Source of the DNA: Galeruca laticollis | Taxonomy: Eukaryota; Arthropoda; Insecta; Coleoptera; Chrysomelidae | Assembly (NCBI GenBank): GCA_963921935.1 | Contig: OY998181.1 | Coordinates: 133,972,423-134,036,422 of the forward strand | DNA length: 64,000 bases | Direction of reading: 5' to 3' | Shown here: in pieces, positions 32,689 to 45,246 of the stretch | Position numbering within the stretch: the stretch's first letter is position 1 | Layout of the letters: every line of letters begins with the position of its first letter | Notes under the pieces: generated by a model | What the model was told of the DNA's origin: nothing | What the model saw: the letters and a program-made list of their open reading frames with translations, nothing else | Databases searched by the model: none | Made by a program: the position numbers and the translations under genes

Positions 32689-32783
32689 TAGTGCGCCAGT
32701 TACATCAATTCCTTTGTTGTAAACAGACGTGCGTTCGATCTAGTGCTAAAATTTAAATAAACACCCAAAAAAATGAGTTTCAA

Positions 32784-34245
32784 ATGAGTGCTAATAGCGG
32801 GGGTCAACCCCCCGTAAACCAGAATGATGTGATGGATACAAACGATAAAACAAAATTCCTAGACGTCTCTGAAAATGAATTCAAGGGATTTCCATCACAA
32901 GAACAAAATATTCAGATAAGTAATAAAATATTTTCAATTTCAACCTTATCATGCGAAACAAATGATAATGACAAAAACGTGAAAGATCAATTAGTAAACA
33001 AATCGCCAAGTTTACAAATTAAAATACCTAAACAAGTTTTTCTATATCAACAATCTGACCTCGGCCTATGTCATGTATATGTTGAAAACAAATCAAGCGA
33101 ATTTAAAGGAAGATTAAATCCTTTAAAAATAGGTGATATCATCCTTTCAAATTTTGTTCATCTTGACGAAAAAATCTCAAGTATCGATTCCATTGGCAGA
33201 AATAAAATGAGAACCAAGTTTAAAGATTGCAAATCAGCAAATTATATTATCGATCAAAAAGACTATCAAATTTTTATTAATACGTCAAGGCATAATTGGA
33301 GATATATCCACTGAATTTAGCGAAGAATATGTTAAAAATAAAATAAAAATGCATGTGACATGCATTGTAAATTTCAAGTACTAGAAGTTGAGAGGCTAAA
33401 CAGGAAATGTGTAAATGAAAATAATATACTTGCGTAATAACTAATAAATAATAAGTACTGAAACCGGTGGAAACATATATACAAAAAAGTTATATTGTGC
33501 TTCAACTGCTTAAGATACGGTCATCAAGGTAGACAATGTAAAAGCAGGCCCTGATGTTTTAAATGTAATCAATCTCATAATTTAAAAGAATGTGACGAAA
33601 CCAATATTGAACCAAAATGTTTAAGTTGTTCAGGTGATCCTCTCACCACAAACTTAAAAGCATGCCCCGAGTTCAGTAGACAATAACGAATCAAAGAGGC
33701 TATGTCCACATCAAAACTAAGCTATCATGACGCAAATAGAGAAATTTCAAAAAAACTCCTACTCCAATGTGGTTTCAAGGAATAGTCAACTTGAACCATC
33801 TCAAATAGTAAATGTCCTTTGTCAAAAATCCTTCCCCCCATTAAATTCGCATCTCACAAATCTACCTTCACATCCTGTCTCTATACCACCACAACTCTCA
33901 CTCCCAAAAAATTCCTTCAAAACTTCCACAAACCAAAACTCATCTCAAGCAAACAAGAGGCACAGACCAAACAGCCCAGACATAATAATAGAACAACATA
34001 AAGAGATAATATCTCAACCTAGACTTCCCTTACCAAAAATTGGAGGAATAGTAAGCCCCAATTACATAAAAAATATTAATGAATCATCAAGCACACATAT
34101 TGAAGATTGTAGCATAATAACAATATTAGAAGTCGTCATAGAAACTATCTGTAAAGTTTTAGCATCAAAAAAATGTTCCAAAGAGCTTATGCATATAATT
34201 AGTACACAATTTGATGTAAATACGGCCTCACATTCGCAGACATAA
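32784..34245 (+). pseudogene. LINE copy A ORF1, gag-like
   Basis: It starts at ATG 32784 (MSANSGGQPPVNQND). An RRM-like segment (LKIGDIILSNFVHLDEK...RTKFKDCKSANYIID) runs to a frame break at 33314. Zinc knuckles follow in a shifted frame near 33497: CFNCLRYGHQGRQC, then CFKCNQSHNLKEC after a stop, then a third CLSC motif. A 172-residue proline/serine-rich frame (33727-34245) ends the ORF. The product would coat LINE RNA; the frame breaks make it non-functional. Confidence 0.8.
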
Positions 34246-34251
34246 CAAATG

Positions 34252-37200
34252 AAATAAGTATTTTACAATGGAGCTGCCGATCAGCAGTTTCTAATAAGGA
34301 AAACTTAGGAGTACTTATTAGACAAATATCAATTTTCGCTAGCACTCTTATCCGAAACTTGGTTTCATCCTGACAGATATAATTTCAAAAACTTCAATAA
34401 TGTTCGGGCAGATCGTAACGACGGTTACGGAGGATCAGCCATTTTAATAAGAGAAGGATTAGTTTTTAAGGAAATCGAAATACAAACTTCATTAAACTTT
34501 GAACACAAATGTATTTCTGTGGAAATACCTTATAAAAACAAAAAAAATACATCTAGCCTCGGTATATATTGAACCACGCTCCCGGATAACTTCACAGCAG
34601 TGGATTCATTTTCTAGAACATATTCCAAAGCCCTTCATACTGGGAGGTGATTTCAATGCTCACAACTTACCGTGTAACTGCGAATATGATGACGTAAATG
34701 GTAAGGTACTATTATAAGCGATACAACATTGTAACCTTATAATACTAAATGATGGATCACCTACCCTAGCACACCAACAAACAGCAATAGATCTAACACT
34801 ATGTTCACAAGATATAAGTCATCTAATTACATGGACTATCATAAAAGAACCATGTGGATCAGATCACCTGCCAATACATATTAAGATCGCCTTGAACTCC
34901 TCACCAACAAATATCCCCACAAGGGTACACAATATATGGAATCTGAAGAACGCTTATTGGGAACTATACATTTCAATATTATATTCTATTGAACCAATAC
35001 CAACATATGTAGCCATAACTATTAACATAAACAGAGCCGCGAGTATTGCAATTCCTAGGAACTCTTCGTATACGACAAAGTGAAACCACACGTCTAAACC
35101 ATGGTGGAACAGAACTTGTGATATAGCTGCAAAACACGGAAAGAAGCTTACAACCAATATCAACAAAATCCAAATGTTCAAAATCTGACAGAATATAAAC
35201 GATTGGATGCAATCGCCAAAAAAACTTTCAAGGAAATGAAGAAAAAAAGCTGGATAGAATATTGTCAAAGCTTAAATCAAAATACCCCAATCAGAGAAGT
35301 GTGGCACAAAGTTAACAGATATAAAAATCGTAAACAAGCAAATAAAACACCTAAAGATGCCTGGATAAACGACTTTCATGCAAAAATTTCACCTATATGG
35401 GAAGAAAATGAGATAATGCAAGAAATTTACACAGTAAACAGAAACAACACACATTTGCTAATACCCTTTAATTTTTGGGAGCACGAACAATGTTTAAAAA
35501 ATACCAAAAACACCTCACCTGGGATAGACAATATATCATACATAATGATACATAAAATGCCTCTAAAACACAAAAAGGCATTATTAATTTTATACAACTC
35601 TATTTGGGCTGGCAACATCCAATTCCCAACAAATTGGAAGACTATTTAGTACTGCCTATGAAAAAACCAGGAAAACCATCAGACAATCCAAACTCGTACC
35701 GTCCCATAGCTTTAGCATCTTGTTTATTTAAAACACTTGAAAGATTGATCAGACATAGATTACAACATTGGCTGGAAAGAGAAAAACTACTTCCGGAATC
35801 ACAATATACTTTCAGAGTGTCCAGATCCACTCAAGAGCCCTTAACAGTTTTAACAAATGATATCTACTTAGGTTTCACAAAAAAAATATCAACAGTAGCC
35901 GCATTTATAGACATTACATCAGTATTCGACAACGTTCAACTTAATATTCTTTGCGAAAAACTCACCCAGATCGGACTGCCAACCTCCTTAGCTAATTTTA
36001 TGAATATAGCATATTCTGAACACTCAACCTTTCTCAAGATAAATCATGAAATTACTCAGCCCAGATGTTCCAAATTCGGACTACCTCAAGGCAGCATCCT
36101 CAGCCCTCTTTTATACATAATCTATACCATGGACTTAGAAAACATTATCTCCAAAAACTCCAACATTATACAATTTGCTGATGACATAGTAATATACACA
36201 TCGGACAATAGGACTTTCCATCTCTGAGCCGAAAACTGAAATATTCATTTTTTTCTCGAAACAGAATCAATTACCAAGGACAACTTACAATAGGGTCATA
36301 TAATTATCCCATAAAAAATATAGTTAAATACTTGGGCTTATAACTTGATAAAAAATTGCTATGGAAAGATTGTATTTAACAAACAATAAGAAAGAGTGAA
36401 AACTCCATAAATATACTAAGGACTTTCTGTAAAACTAAATGGGGATCAGACCCAAATATTGCACTTCTATTTTATAAATCAATGACAAGATAAATAATAG
36501 ATTATGGAAGTCATTTGTATGGTGCAGCAACTGAATCTCACCTACATAAAATTGAGACCCAAAAAAACAAATGCCTCAGAATATGCCTAGGTCATCTAAA
36601 ATCAACACCTATTAATGTCATGGAATCAGAATCTCGAGAACCTCCCGTCAAATTGAGAAGACAATTACTTTGTGATAATATAATTATAAAAGCAACATCA
36701 AAAATGGCGCCATATATAAACAAATTACATGAACTAACATTTTTAACATTAACACATAGGTACTGGCATCTCAAAAAAATCCCACCTCTAATCAATAGCA
36801 TTACTAAACTTGTGGTTTGCAAACATCTACTATATACCAATCATCACCTACTTTATTATTTACATAAACTAGAAGAATTGTTCTGTTACAATATACCCTG
36901 CAAATACTTTGAACCGACAGTAGATGTAGCCAGCTACATTCCATCAGCATTCAAGGATGCGATAAGAACATACTGGTCTGATCATCAGCAGATATATACA
37001 GATGGGTCAAAAAAAGTGGTCACACTGGATGTGCCATATTCCACTCAAACAGAAATATCAGCCTAAAATATAGCCTACATGAAGATGCCTCAATCTATAC
37101 TGCAGAACTAATAGCAATACTTCAAGCTATGAAATATATAAAATTAAATTTGGTTGAAGACAGTTGCATCATACTTTCAGATAGCAAAAGCGCCGTGGAT

Positions 37201-37470
37201 AGATTTAATCATATAGGTAGAAAAACAAAAATAAACCACATCGAAGCCGAAATATTAAAACTTCACCACGATATAAGAAGTAACAATAAATCGGTCTGCC
37301 TTATGTGGATAAAAGGTCATGCGGGTATTCAGGGAAATGAAGTAGCAGATAGACTAGCAAAAGAAGCCCTTCTCTCAGGAGAAGTCCTACAGCACCATCT
37401 ATCAATATCTGATTTATACAACAAAGCAATGAGGAAAGGCAGCAACACCACAGAGATGCAGTGACTGGAA
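34252..37470 (+). pseudogene. LINE copy A ORF2: endonuclease, RT, RNase H
   Basis: The endonuclease starts near 34260 (LQWSCRSAVSNKENL), with LSETWF and FILGGDFNAHN at about 34640. RT blocks run from 35520 (TSPGIDNISYIM), with SYRPIALASCLFKTLERLI, FIDITSVFDNV, GLPQGSILSPLLYIIYTMDL and IIQFADDIVIY (35.6-36.2 kb). The thumb continues through 36.5 kb. RNase H shows IYTDGSK (36990), SDSKSAVDR and MWIKGHAGIQGNEVADRLAK (to about 37370). Frames break at many points, but all domains are recognisable, so the loss is by point decay and not by truncation. Confidence 0.87.
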
Positions 37471-37954
37471 AAAATTATATTCTAAACCAACCACAAACTC
37501 CAAATCAAAGATGGTTTCACAAAGAATCTAATAGAAACTTCATAATTACAATAAATCAAGTTCGATCAAATCATGCCTTAACGCCTGAATACAAATTCAA
37601 ACTTCAAACAACCCCTATTGTTTCTGCGGCAATGTAGGAACTCTGGTTCATATCTTGTTGGATTGTCATATACACGCCGTTGAAATCAATAACTTATATA
37701 GTAGTCTACTTAAACATGAAATACCTCTCCCAACAGACCTCAACTGCATGTTATTTTCTGAAAATACTAACATATTGTACATACTCTATTTACATATCAA
37801 AAAGTGTAAAATAAATTAGTAGCTATACTAACAAAATATTGTAAGCAATCTTATTATCAAGATAGAAAAAAGAAGAAAGAAAAATGAAAACAGAAAAACA
37901 GAGAGAAAAAGTAAAAACAAATTGTAAAATATAATCATAAATATATTAACAAAA

Positions 37955-38645
37955 ATAGCCTGGCTAATTGGCAATCGCCAAAGCCATAAACCTAGTTAAA
38001 AAAAATAAAAATGTGAAAGAACATTTTAAAACCAAGTTACCTTACAGGGAACTACTAGGTAGTTTGATCTATATTATGATGGGAAGTAGACCAGATATAT
38101 GTTTTTGTATTAGTTATTTTGGACAATTCCAAGACTGTGCAACAGATCAACATTTCAAACATTTATTAAGAGTTCTTAAGTACTTAAAGCGCACTGCTGA
38201 TTTGAAACTTATTTTTAAGTACTCAAATGATAATTTAGTAGGATATGTCAAAGCGGACTGGGCAAACAATTCAATTGACAGAAAGTCTATTACTGGCTTC
38301 TGCTTCAAACCTTTTGATAATTTAATATCTGAGTTTGTAGCTGTCTGTATGGCCGGATGTGAGTTGTATATAAAAAATATGCTAGATGATTCTGGAATAA
38401 ATTATTCGTTGGCTATAACTTTCCATGAAGATAATCAGAGCACAATAAAATTACTTAAAAATTTTGAGAATAATAAAAGGTGCAAGCATATAGATGTCAA
38501 ATTTCATTTTGTTGTGGACTTAATTTCCACTGGATTTATAGATGTTACATACAAGTGCACAATTAGCAGATATTTTCACAAAGTCTCTAGGTCACGAACA
38601 GTTTCAAAAATTAGTTTTGATGCTGAATTTAGGTTAGTTAGATGA
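37955..38645 (+). pseudogene. Copia pol fragment: RT end and RNase H
   Basis: The frame encodes YRELLGSLIYIMMGSRPDIC (end of RT), the connection LLRVLKYLKRTADLKL, and RNase H blocks KSITGFCFK, EDNQSTIKLLKN and KHIDVKFHF. This corresponds to the last 220 residues of Copia pol, with an abnormal C-terminus (SRYFHKVSRS). It is a different family from the element at 14240 by sequence. Nothing upstream in pol is present, so this is a 3' fragment abutting the LINE copy A tail. Confidence 0.85.
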
Positions 38646-38654
38646 AAACACGTT

Positions 38655-38892
38655 TGAGGAAGGGCGTTAAAATATTATATAATATTGTAGTATTAGCAAC
38701 CCTGTCAGAATAACCTTTTAGTTTAATCTTCTTTTCTTTAGTGTGTGAGTAGTAGTCATAAAGTTAGGTAAACTTTGTTTTTGTTCCCGCTTATTTTACC
38801 GGCTTTTGTACTATTATATTATAATATATGATATAAAAACTGTATTGTACTATTTTCATTAAATACATAAAATGAAAAGTTTTAGTAACGGA
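38655..38892 (+). repeat. Possible 3' LTR of the Copia fragment
   Basis: A purine-rich tract (TTTGAGGAAGGGCG, about 38651) directly after pol fits a polypurine tract. It is followed by about 225 AT-rich bp ending near TTTTAGTAACG, of the length and position expected for a Copia 3' LTR. No second LTR is present to prove it. Confidence 0.45.
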
Positions 38893-39122
38893 CATTGCTA
38901 AGTGCCACCAAGATGAATGTGGATGAAGTTTTACATGTAGGTTTAAGTTTCGCTAGCCACTATTTATATTGATTATAATTGTTGGTTACGATGGCCTTCG
39001 ATTTTGATAAATATAGTCTAATTAAGAATGAAATTGTTATTGAAATTATTATGTTATTGTTTATTTTTCTTTTATTCCAATTTGACTGGAAAGATAAAGG
39101 TTTTTCCAGTGCTTGTTTTTAT

Positions 39123-39141
39123 ATTTTCCCAACTGCTGTTG
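39123..39141. repeat. 19-bp LINE target duplication, left
   Basis: ATTTTCCCAACTGCTGTTG here is repeated exactly at 40968-40986, bracketing the truncated LINE. The perfect match implies a recent insertion. Confidence 0.92.
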
Positions 39142-40967
39142 TCAACTTACATATCAGGCTTAAGAAGCGAAAAATATTTGCTATTTTCGTAGACTTTAAA
39201 CTAGCTTTTGATTCCATTGACCAGCAAATCCTATGGGCAAAACTTTTTCAGCTAGGTTTATCATCAAAAATGTTGCGTGTCATAAAACACTTATATGATA
39301 ATGCCACTATTAAAATAAAAGCCGCTGATGGATTTACCAAAGCATTCGACGTAACTACAGGAATATTACAAGGCGAATCCACTACTATTTTCATTCTTCA
39401 TCACTGATATTGAAGATTTTTTCTGTAAGAATGGGGCTCGGGGTGTAAACATTGATGATAGGAATGAAATATTAACTCTTTTGTATGCAGACGATATTGT
39501 AATACTGGCATTTTCTGAAGTTGATGTAGGAAGGAAATTGCAAATCCTTGAAAAATACTGGGCGAAAAATAATTCAACGGTTAACACTACAAAAACTAAG
39601 ATCATGTCTTTTTCTAGAGGTGGGTTTCAACAAAAGTCTTATAAATTTTATTTTAACGAATGTTTAATCTCTATGACAAACAATTATAATTATCTAGGAG
39701 TACTATTTACATCATCTGGCGTATTTTTCGAGATGTCAAAAACAATAGCAAATAAGGCAAAGCAAGCTATAGGACCAGTGTTATCTTTAATGGCAAAAAT
39801 GAAAATAGATAATTTGTCCCCGCGGATAAAACTATTTGAATCTCTTATTGCTAGTATTATGTACAATGCATTGCCTATTTGGGGATTAAGGTATCCAGAT
39901 ATTATAGAGCATGTTCAGGTATTTTTTCTAAAAAGAGTTTTGATGGTGCCCTTAAATACTCCTGACTATGCTCTACGACTTGATGCAGGTCGGGTAAAAT
40001 TGTCGTATAATTTGTTCAAGATAACATTAAATTGGATTATTAAGATACTTCTAATGGATGATTGCAGATACCCTATGTTATGTTTCAAGCGGCAGTTAAA
40101 ATTGTTGCCTGTATGTGATGAGAAATTTAATTGGGCAAAGCAAGTAAAGTCGTATTTTGATCTTATTGACGCATCTGATATTTGGGATAATATTAGCGCT
40201 GTTAAACTAAAAATTAATAGAAAGTCGTTGCTCTCACGGTATTATCAAAAGCTACATTTATTAGACGTTACACGAAAAGAAAACAGCTCATTCCATACAT
40301 TATATAAATCACTTTCTAGCTGTTCGTTGCCCAGTTCTTATTTAATCCAGAAAATGGCTATGCAGGTTACCCGCACTATTTCCCAGTTACGTTTCACCAA
40401 CCAGCTGCGTATAAAATTTACCTTGAATGGCTGCTCGTATATAATTGACCCATCAGAACGCTGCACTGTGTGTAACATGGAAGAACCGGAAACTATCTTC
40501 CATATGCTTTTTGAGTGTCCCATATACACCTCTATGAGATCACCGAATTATGACCCTCTCAGAAATATTGAATATCTCATAGAAACTCTAAATAACCTCA
40601 ATGTTGATGATGCAAAATGTATTGCTGCTTACATATGGAATATTCTAAAGCTCCAAGCATTCGTGATTAACGAATGATGATTTTTGTGCTCTTTCCTTGG
40701 TTTCGGATTAGTCCAATAGACAAAAAAATTATTTAGTTAGTTCCATGCGTCCATTATATGTGCTATTTTTTTAATGCTTTGAATGTAAATCTTGATTTTT
40801 TATTTATTTTTTCTTTATGTATATTTGCCTTATATTAGTATAGTATTAGCCTTAGACCAAAGATGTAACTACAAATATTTAATTATTCATGCACTGTCAA
40901 CCGAACCCTTGCTATGAATGTATATTCTATAGGCAATAAAGTTTATTATTATTATTATATTATTATT
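39142..40967 (+). mobile_element. 5'-truncated LINE with (ATT)n tail
   Basis: The 1.83-kb insert begins inside RT and ends in a TTATTATTATT microsatellite tail (40942-40967), flanked by a perfect 19-bp duplication. Tails of simple trinucleotide repeats are typical of I-type and some other LINEs; I leave the clade open. It landed in sequence just 5' of the Crypton relic. Confidence 0.92.
39150..40677 (+). pseudogene. Truncated LINE RT and C-terminal knuckle
   Basis: RT blocks from the palm onward: IFVDFKLAFDSIDQQILW, VTTGILQGES, then after a frame shift near 39390 FITDIEDFFCKNG and LLYADDIVILAFSEVD. The long second frame (39481-40677, 398 residues) continues through the thumb and ends with a zinc knuckle CTVCNMEEPETIFHMLFEC, common at LINE ORF2 C-termini. 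The frame shift and missing N-terminus make it defective, though the C-terminal half is fully open. Confidence 0.88.
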
Positions 40968-41002
40968 ATTTTCCCAACTGCTGTTGATAATTCTACGACC
41001 AC

Positions 41003-41483
41003 TAAACAATGTTGCTATTACTTATTGTCAAGTGAAAGTTTGTTTAGAGTTCCCAAATTTAAAAATATGGATTTATTTTTTGAAATATCCGACATTGAAA
41101 ATGAAATTCCTGAAGAAATTTTGAAAACAGCAAAGAAAGCGATTTATAATATATTTCCATTAAAATCAAAAGCCGTTTTGAGAAGTCGTACGGCGTATTT
41201 AAAAATTTGTGTCGAGAAAAAAGTAAAAAATGTAAATGAAAAGGTCTTTTTGGCATATTTTGTTGAAAATTCCCAAAAACTCAACATTATGGAGTCTATA
41301 TTCAAACCTAAAATATATGATGACTATAAAAGAAAATGTAAACATTAATAATTCTTTCAAATTAATAGTTTTTATTAAAAAGAAGTCTATTGGTCATGAA
41401 CTAAAGAAATCTAAGATTCTGTCAAGAGAACAAATTGAAATATTTCTGAACAATGCTCCTGAATATCTTATGCTTAAGGTAAG
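41003..41483 (+). pseudogene. Crypton-type tyrosine recombinase relic, first part
   Basis: ATG at 41067 begins MDLFFEISDIENEIPEEILK. The segment TAYLKICVEKKVKNVNEKVF and then, after a one-base shift near 41275, STLWSLYSNLKYMMTIKENV and KKSIGHELKKSKILSREQIE form the N-terminal SAM-like core-binding domain of Crypton recombinases as I recall it from insect copies. The frame ends at a good donor (CTTAAG|GTAAGT, 41478-41483). The catalytic half follows at 45247. It is a pseudogene. Confidence 0.72.
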
Positions 41484-41519
41484 TTAAAAACAAAACCAAA
41501 AAGTAATAGTAGATGGGGA

Positions 41520-42290
41520 GGACATCAGGGTGAAATGTGTGGCATGCAAGGAGGAATGGGAGAAGGAAAAAAGGAAGGAGAAGACAGCAATGATTAAAAG
41601 GGGAGATATTTTAAATAATTTCAAAAAATTGCCAAAGAAACCTGGGAAGAGGAGGTATATCAATGCACTCGGTATAAAGCAGTTGGCATCAACAAAGCGT
41701 TGGAAAAAAAGGATTGCGTGGTGGTACTTGATCCTGAGAGACCCATTGGCGCTACTGGTAAACCTATGGGTCAAAAGGGCAGAGATCGTAGAGATGGCGG
41801 AGGAGCTAAAAGGGGGGGAAATAGATCACCTCGTAAACACTATTCAGACAGCCAAGATAAGAAAATAATGGTACCATTATGTAGGTAGGTTGAATGACGA
41901 CCTGAATAGTGACAAGTATTTTGCATGTTACAGCGTATGCATGCCAAGATTCTTGACAGGAAGGTGAAAGCATAAGAGGTAAACTTTCTGCTTTCAGAAA
42001 ACATGGACGAATCCTATTTTAGGATGATGCCAGAATTTGTAGGTAGAAAAGCAGGGCTTATCTACAATATTATAAGCAGGAAACAGCAGGGATCAACTGG
42101 GAGAGAGGTTGGTAGGGAAGCGTTACATGTTAGGACAGGTGAGTGACAATTCGCGAAAGTGCTCAAAGAGATTAATTCCTCGGTAAACGTTCAGTCTTTC
42201 GGCATAACAGCGAACAACGTTACAAAGACTAACGGGGGAAGGGCACGGCGGAGGTGCTTAAAAAAGAAATTAAAGGGAAAATCACACCCC
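41520..42290 (+). pseudogene. R1-clade LINE, probable ORF1 remnant
   Basis: Lysine/glutamate-rich frames (CKEEWEKEKRKEKTAM near 41536; DVLNP-type acidic and glycine-rich stretches near 41740-41880) precede the endonuclease. No clear zinc knuckles are seen, so the ORF1 label rests on position. Alternatively this is a shuffled 5' part. Confidence 0.4.
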
Positions 42291-42464
42291 ACTTAATCGT
42301 TGTGTGTGTGTATTTATATATTTTATTTAGTTATATTAATTTATCTAACTTATTTATTTATTTTACTAGCTTAATAGCATTAGAACAGTGGACTAAAGTG
42401 ATATACTCGCAGAAACTCTCTCTCTGGGTACGAAAACAAAATTTTACCTAACAAGTACCAGCTC

Positions 42465-45170
42465 AGGATAAAGGTGCTCCAGGTGAACGTTGGCAGGGCC
42501 AAAGCAGTGCATGACCTAGCCTACACGAAAGCTAAACTTTTAAGTACGGATCACCCCATTGTTCCGGAACCAAACAAGAAAATTACCTCAAAAGGGGGAT
42601 GGGTCCTGGACAAAAGGAAGGATGTGGCCATATTGTTCATTAATAAAAATATAGAGGTTCAGAAGATTACACCCAAGGATGAGTATATGTTGATTGAGAG
42701 CAAAGACCTGGGAAACACGAATATTTTAGTAGCTTGCGATATTAATGCAAAATCTGTTCAATGGGGATCACCCACTGCTGATCAAAGGGGGGAGTACTGG
42801 GATGAATGGATAGCCCAATGTAACCTGCAGGTTATGAACAATAAGAAACCAACTTTTGAAAGAGGAGCATCACGTAGTCACATAGATGTGACATGTGACA
42901 CTTGCAGGCGTGGGGCTGTACACCAAAATTACAAAATGGGATGTACTGGATGAACAGGTCTTCACCTACCATAAGTTCATTCAGTATGAAATTGGAAATA
43001 GAGTAGTCAGACCACAAGGGCGCATGAAAGTGGACTTTAATAAAAAAAGTTTCAACAAGAAATAGAAAAAATCCAACATGGGAAATTTGGGGATGCGTAT
43101 CGGGCCGTAATAAAGTCCTACAAGAACTCAATTAGGAGACAAAAGAAGGAGGGGAGGATGCCTTACTGGTGGGATGACGATATGGAAGAGCTGAGGGAAA
43201 ATTGCATAAGAGGAAGATGAAACTTCACTAGAGGTAAAGCGAACGAAGTAAAGAAAATAATAGTTGAAAGAGGCAAAAAAGGATTTGAGGAAAGCGATCA
43301 TCAAATCCAGGAGGACAAGGTGGCAGGCCATATGTAACGCCTTAGAAAACAATATCTGGGGCGAAGCGTATAAGATAGTGATCAAAGGATTAAACATTAT
43401 AGAGCCTTTTTAGTTATCAGATGAAAGGAGATGAGAAGCAGCAGAGTTACTGTTCCCCAAAAAGACAAACAGAAGAAGAAATAGGAACCGCAGTAAGCAA
43501 TCTGAAAACAAGGAAATCCCCAGGGCCAGATGGTCTGCCACCAGAAGCGGTTAAAATACTTGCGCAAACCAACTCGAGACTGATACTGGAGATGATGAAC
43601 GGACTCCTGAACGAGCAGAAGTTTCCAACTGAATGGAAAGAAGCTAATCTGATTCTACTACTGAAGTTGGGGAAGCAAGCGGAATTGCCAGCGTCCCGTT
43701 GGATATAAAAAAACGCGTTCAACACGGCTAACTGGGACCTCATAGTGGATAAGCTAAGAGAGGGAAAGCTACCGGGGTACCCGGTGAACATAATAGAGGA
43801 CTATCTATCCAACAGGGTTATAAAAGTTTCGGCCAAAAGATGCATGAGCCTATCCACAGGAATTCCCCAGGGATCGGTTCTGGGACCACTTTTGTGGAAC
43901 CTCCTGTATAACGGGGTACTGCAGATTGGGTCTGGTGCTGGAATCAACATCATAGCCTATGCAGATGATTTAGCGGTAGTGGTGGAGGAGGGTTCGAAAC
44001 ATTCTGTAATGGAAAAAGGGAATAGAATGATAAAGAAGATAAAAACCTTGTTAGAAATAAATGATTTCAAACTAGCCACTGAGAAAACAGAAGCTGTGAT
44101 TATAAAGGGACCCAGGGATAGAGAGAGAATAGTTTTAAATTGGAGAAAAGTGCTATAGTGCCCCAAAAAACGGTAAGATATTTGGGAGTTACAATCGACG
44201 ATAGGTTGACTTTCAGGCAGCACATTTGGGTGGTGGTGCAGAAGGCAGAGGATAGGACTTCGGCACTCTGCAAGCTTATGCCCAACATTGGAGGACCGGG
44301 GTCAATGAAGAGGCGAATGTTACTGGAGTCCATACATTCGATCCTCTTATATGGTGCACCAGTGTGACATAACATTCTAAGAATCAGAAGGTACAAGGAC
44401 TTACACGTGCGCAGAGGAAGCCTTTGATTAGGGTGTGTGCGGTATACAGAACTGCCTCGACAATAGCTCTGCAGGTTATCGCTGGAGTGATTCCAGTACA
44501 CATCCTAGCAGATGAGAGGGCGAGACGATTCTTAAAAGCGTGCAGACAGGAGGATGAAGAGATAATAAGCGAAGAAAGGGAAAAAAGCCTATTACTATGG
44601 CAGAAAGAGTGGGAGGAGGAAACGGGAACAGCGGCGTGGACGAGGATACTGATACCGCAGGTTGGTTGCTAAATGGTATAGATGTAAGTACAGAAGGACG
44701 AACTACTACTTCACGCAATTTCTCACGGGGCACGGCTCGTTTTGAAGATATACCAATAGACGAGGGGGAATGTGGGGTAGATGATGATCAGCAACACGTC
44801 GTTTGGTAGTGTTCGGTTTTCGAGACAGGCAGACTTTTTAGAGATGTCTACGAGGATGGCGGAGATTTTCGCGCAAGTAATTGAAATAATAACAAGAATT
44901 ATGAAAAGGAAGGAATTGATTGAGAGGATGGAAGAAAGCACCTAACAGGGAAACATACCAGCATCCATGAAGTTATATTTGCTGAGAATGGTTCCGAGGA
45001 TGCTGGAGGATGAAACAGGAAGAGTGGGTGGTTTTTTGCTGGTAGGCGATTTAGAGCGGCTCCTTTAGGAGTAGTTGGCCCAGGGCTGGAAACAGCTGTG
45101 GGTATTCTAAACACTCTGGGTTGAATCCGCACACCTGGGACTTCTTCCCAGGCGTGTTGTTGAAGATCTT
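42465..45170 (+). pseudogene. R1-clade LINE ORF2: endonuclease and RT
   Basis: The endonuclease frame (42474-42953) has LQVNVGRAKAVHDLAYTKAK, a degenerate GGDFNAKS-type block read as VACDINAKSVQWGSPTADQR, and SHIDVTC. RT frames: TRKSPGPDGLPPEAVKIL (43500), EDYLSNRVIKV, the catalytic IAYADDLAVV at about 43960, and RYLGVTIDDRLTFRQHI (44170). C-terminal frames include ASTIALQVIAGVIPVHILADERAR and GDDQQHVVW, near where a knuckle would be expected. Stops and shifts are frequent, so it is inactive. Confidence 0.85.
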
Positions 45171-45246
45171 CCACCCCCACAAAAAAAAGTTAAAATCAAA
45201 GAAACGAAGTAAAAACTGATTACAATAAATCTGAATTATATTTTAG

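Larger units (their letters stand above)
32700..37950 (+). mobile_element. LINE with RNase H, copy A, degenerate
   Basis: This non-LTR element has ORF1 with zinc knuckles and ORF2 with endonuclease, RT and RNase H, the order seen in the I-type clades (I, Nimb, LOA and relatives). It is the same family as the copy at 50340-58200: both have an ORF1 start reading GG(Q/R)PP(V/I)N and share the EN, RT, RNase H and post-RT blocks. The 3' part ends in A-rich sequence (37860-37950). Numerous stops and frameshifts make it inactive. It starts within about 100 bp of the Zator-like element's right end. Confidence 0.85.
41500..45190 (+). mobile_element. R1-clade LINE, degenerate
   Basis: A plus-strand non-LTR element with the R1-clade endonuclease start (LQVNVGRAKAVHDLA at 42480) and RT signatures (STGIPQGSVLGPLLWNLLYN, IAYADDLAVVVE). 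It ends in A-rich sequence at about 45181-45190. It lies in what looks like the intron of the Crypton relic. Many frameshifts; GC content is visibly higher than that of its surroundings. The 5' border is approximate. Confidence 0.85.
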
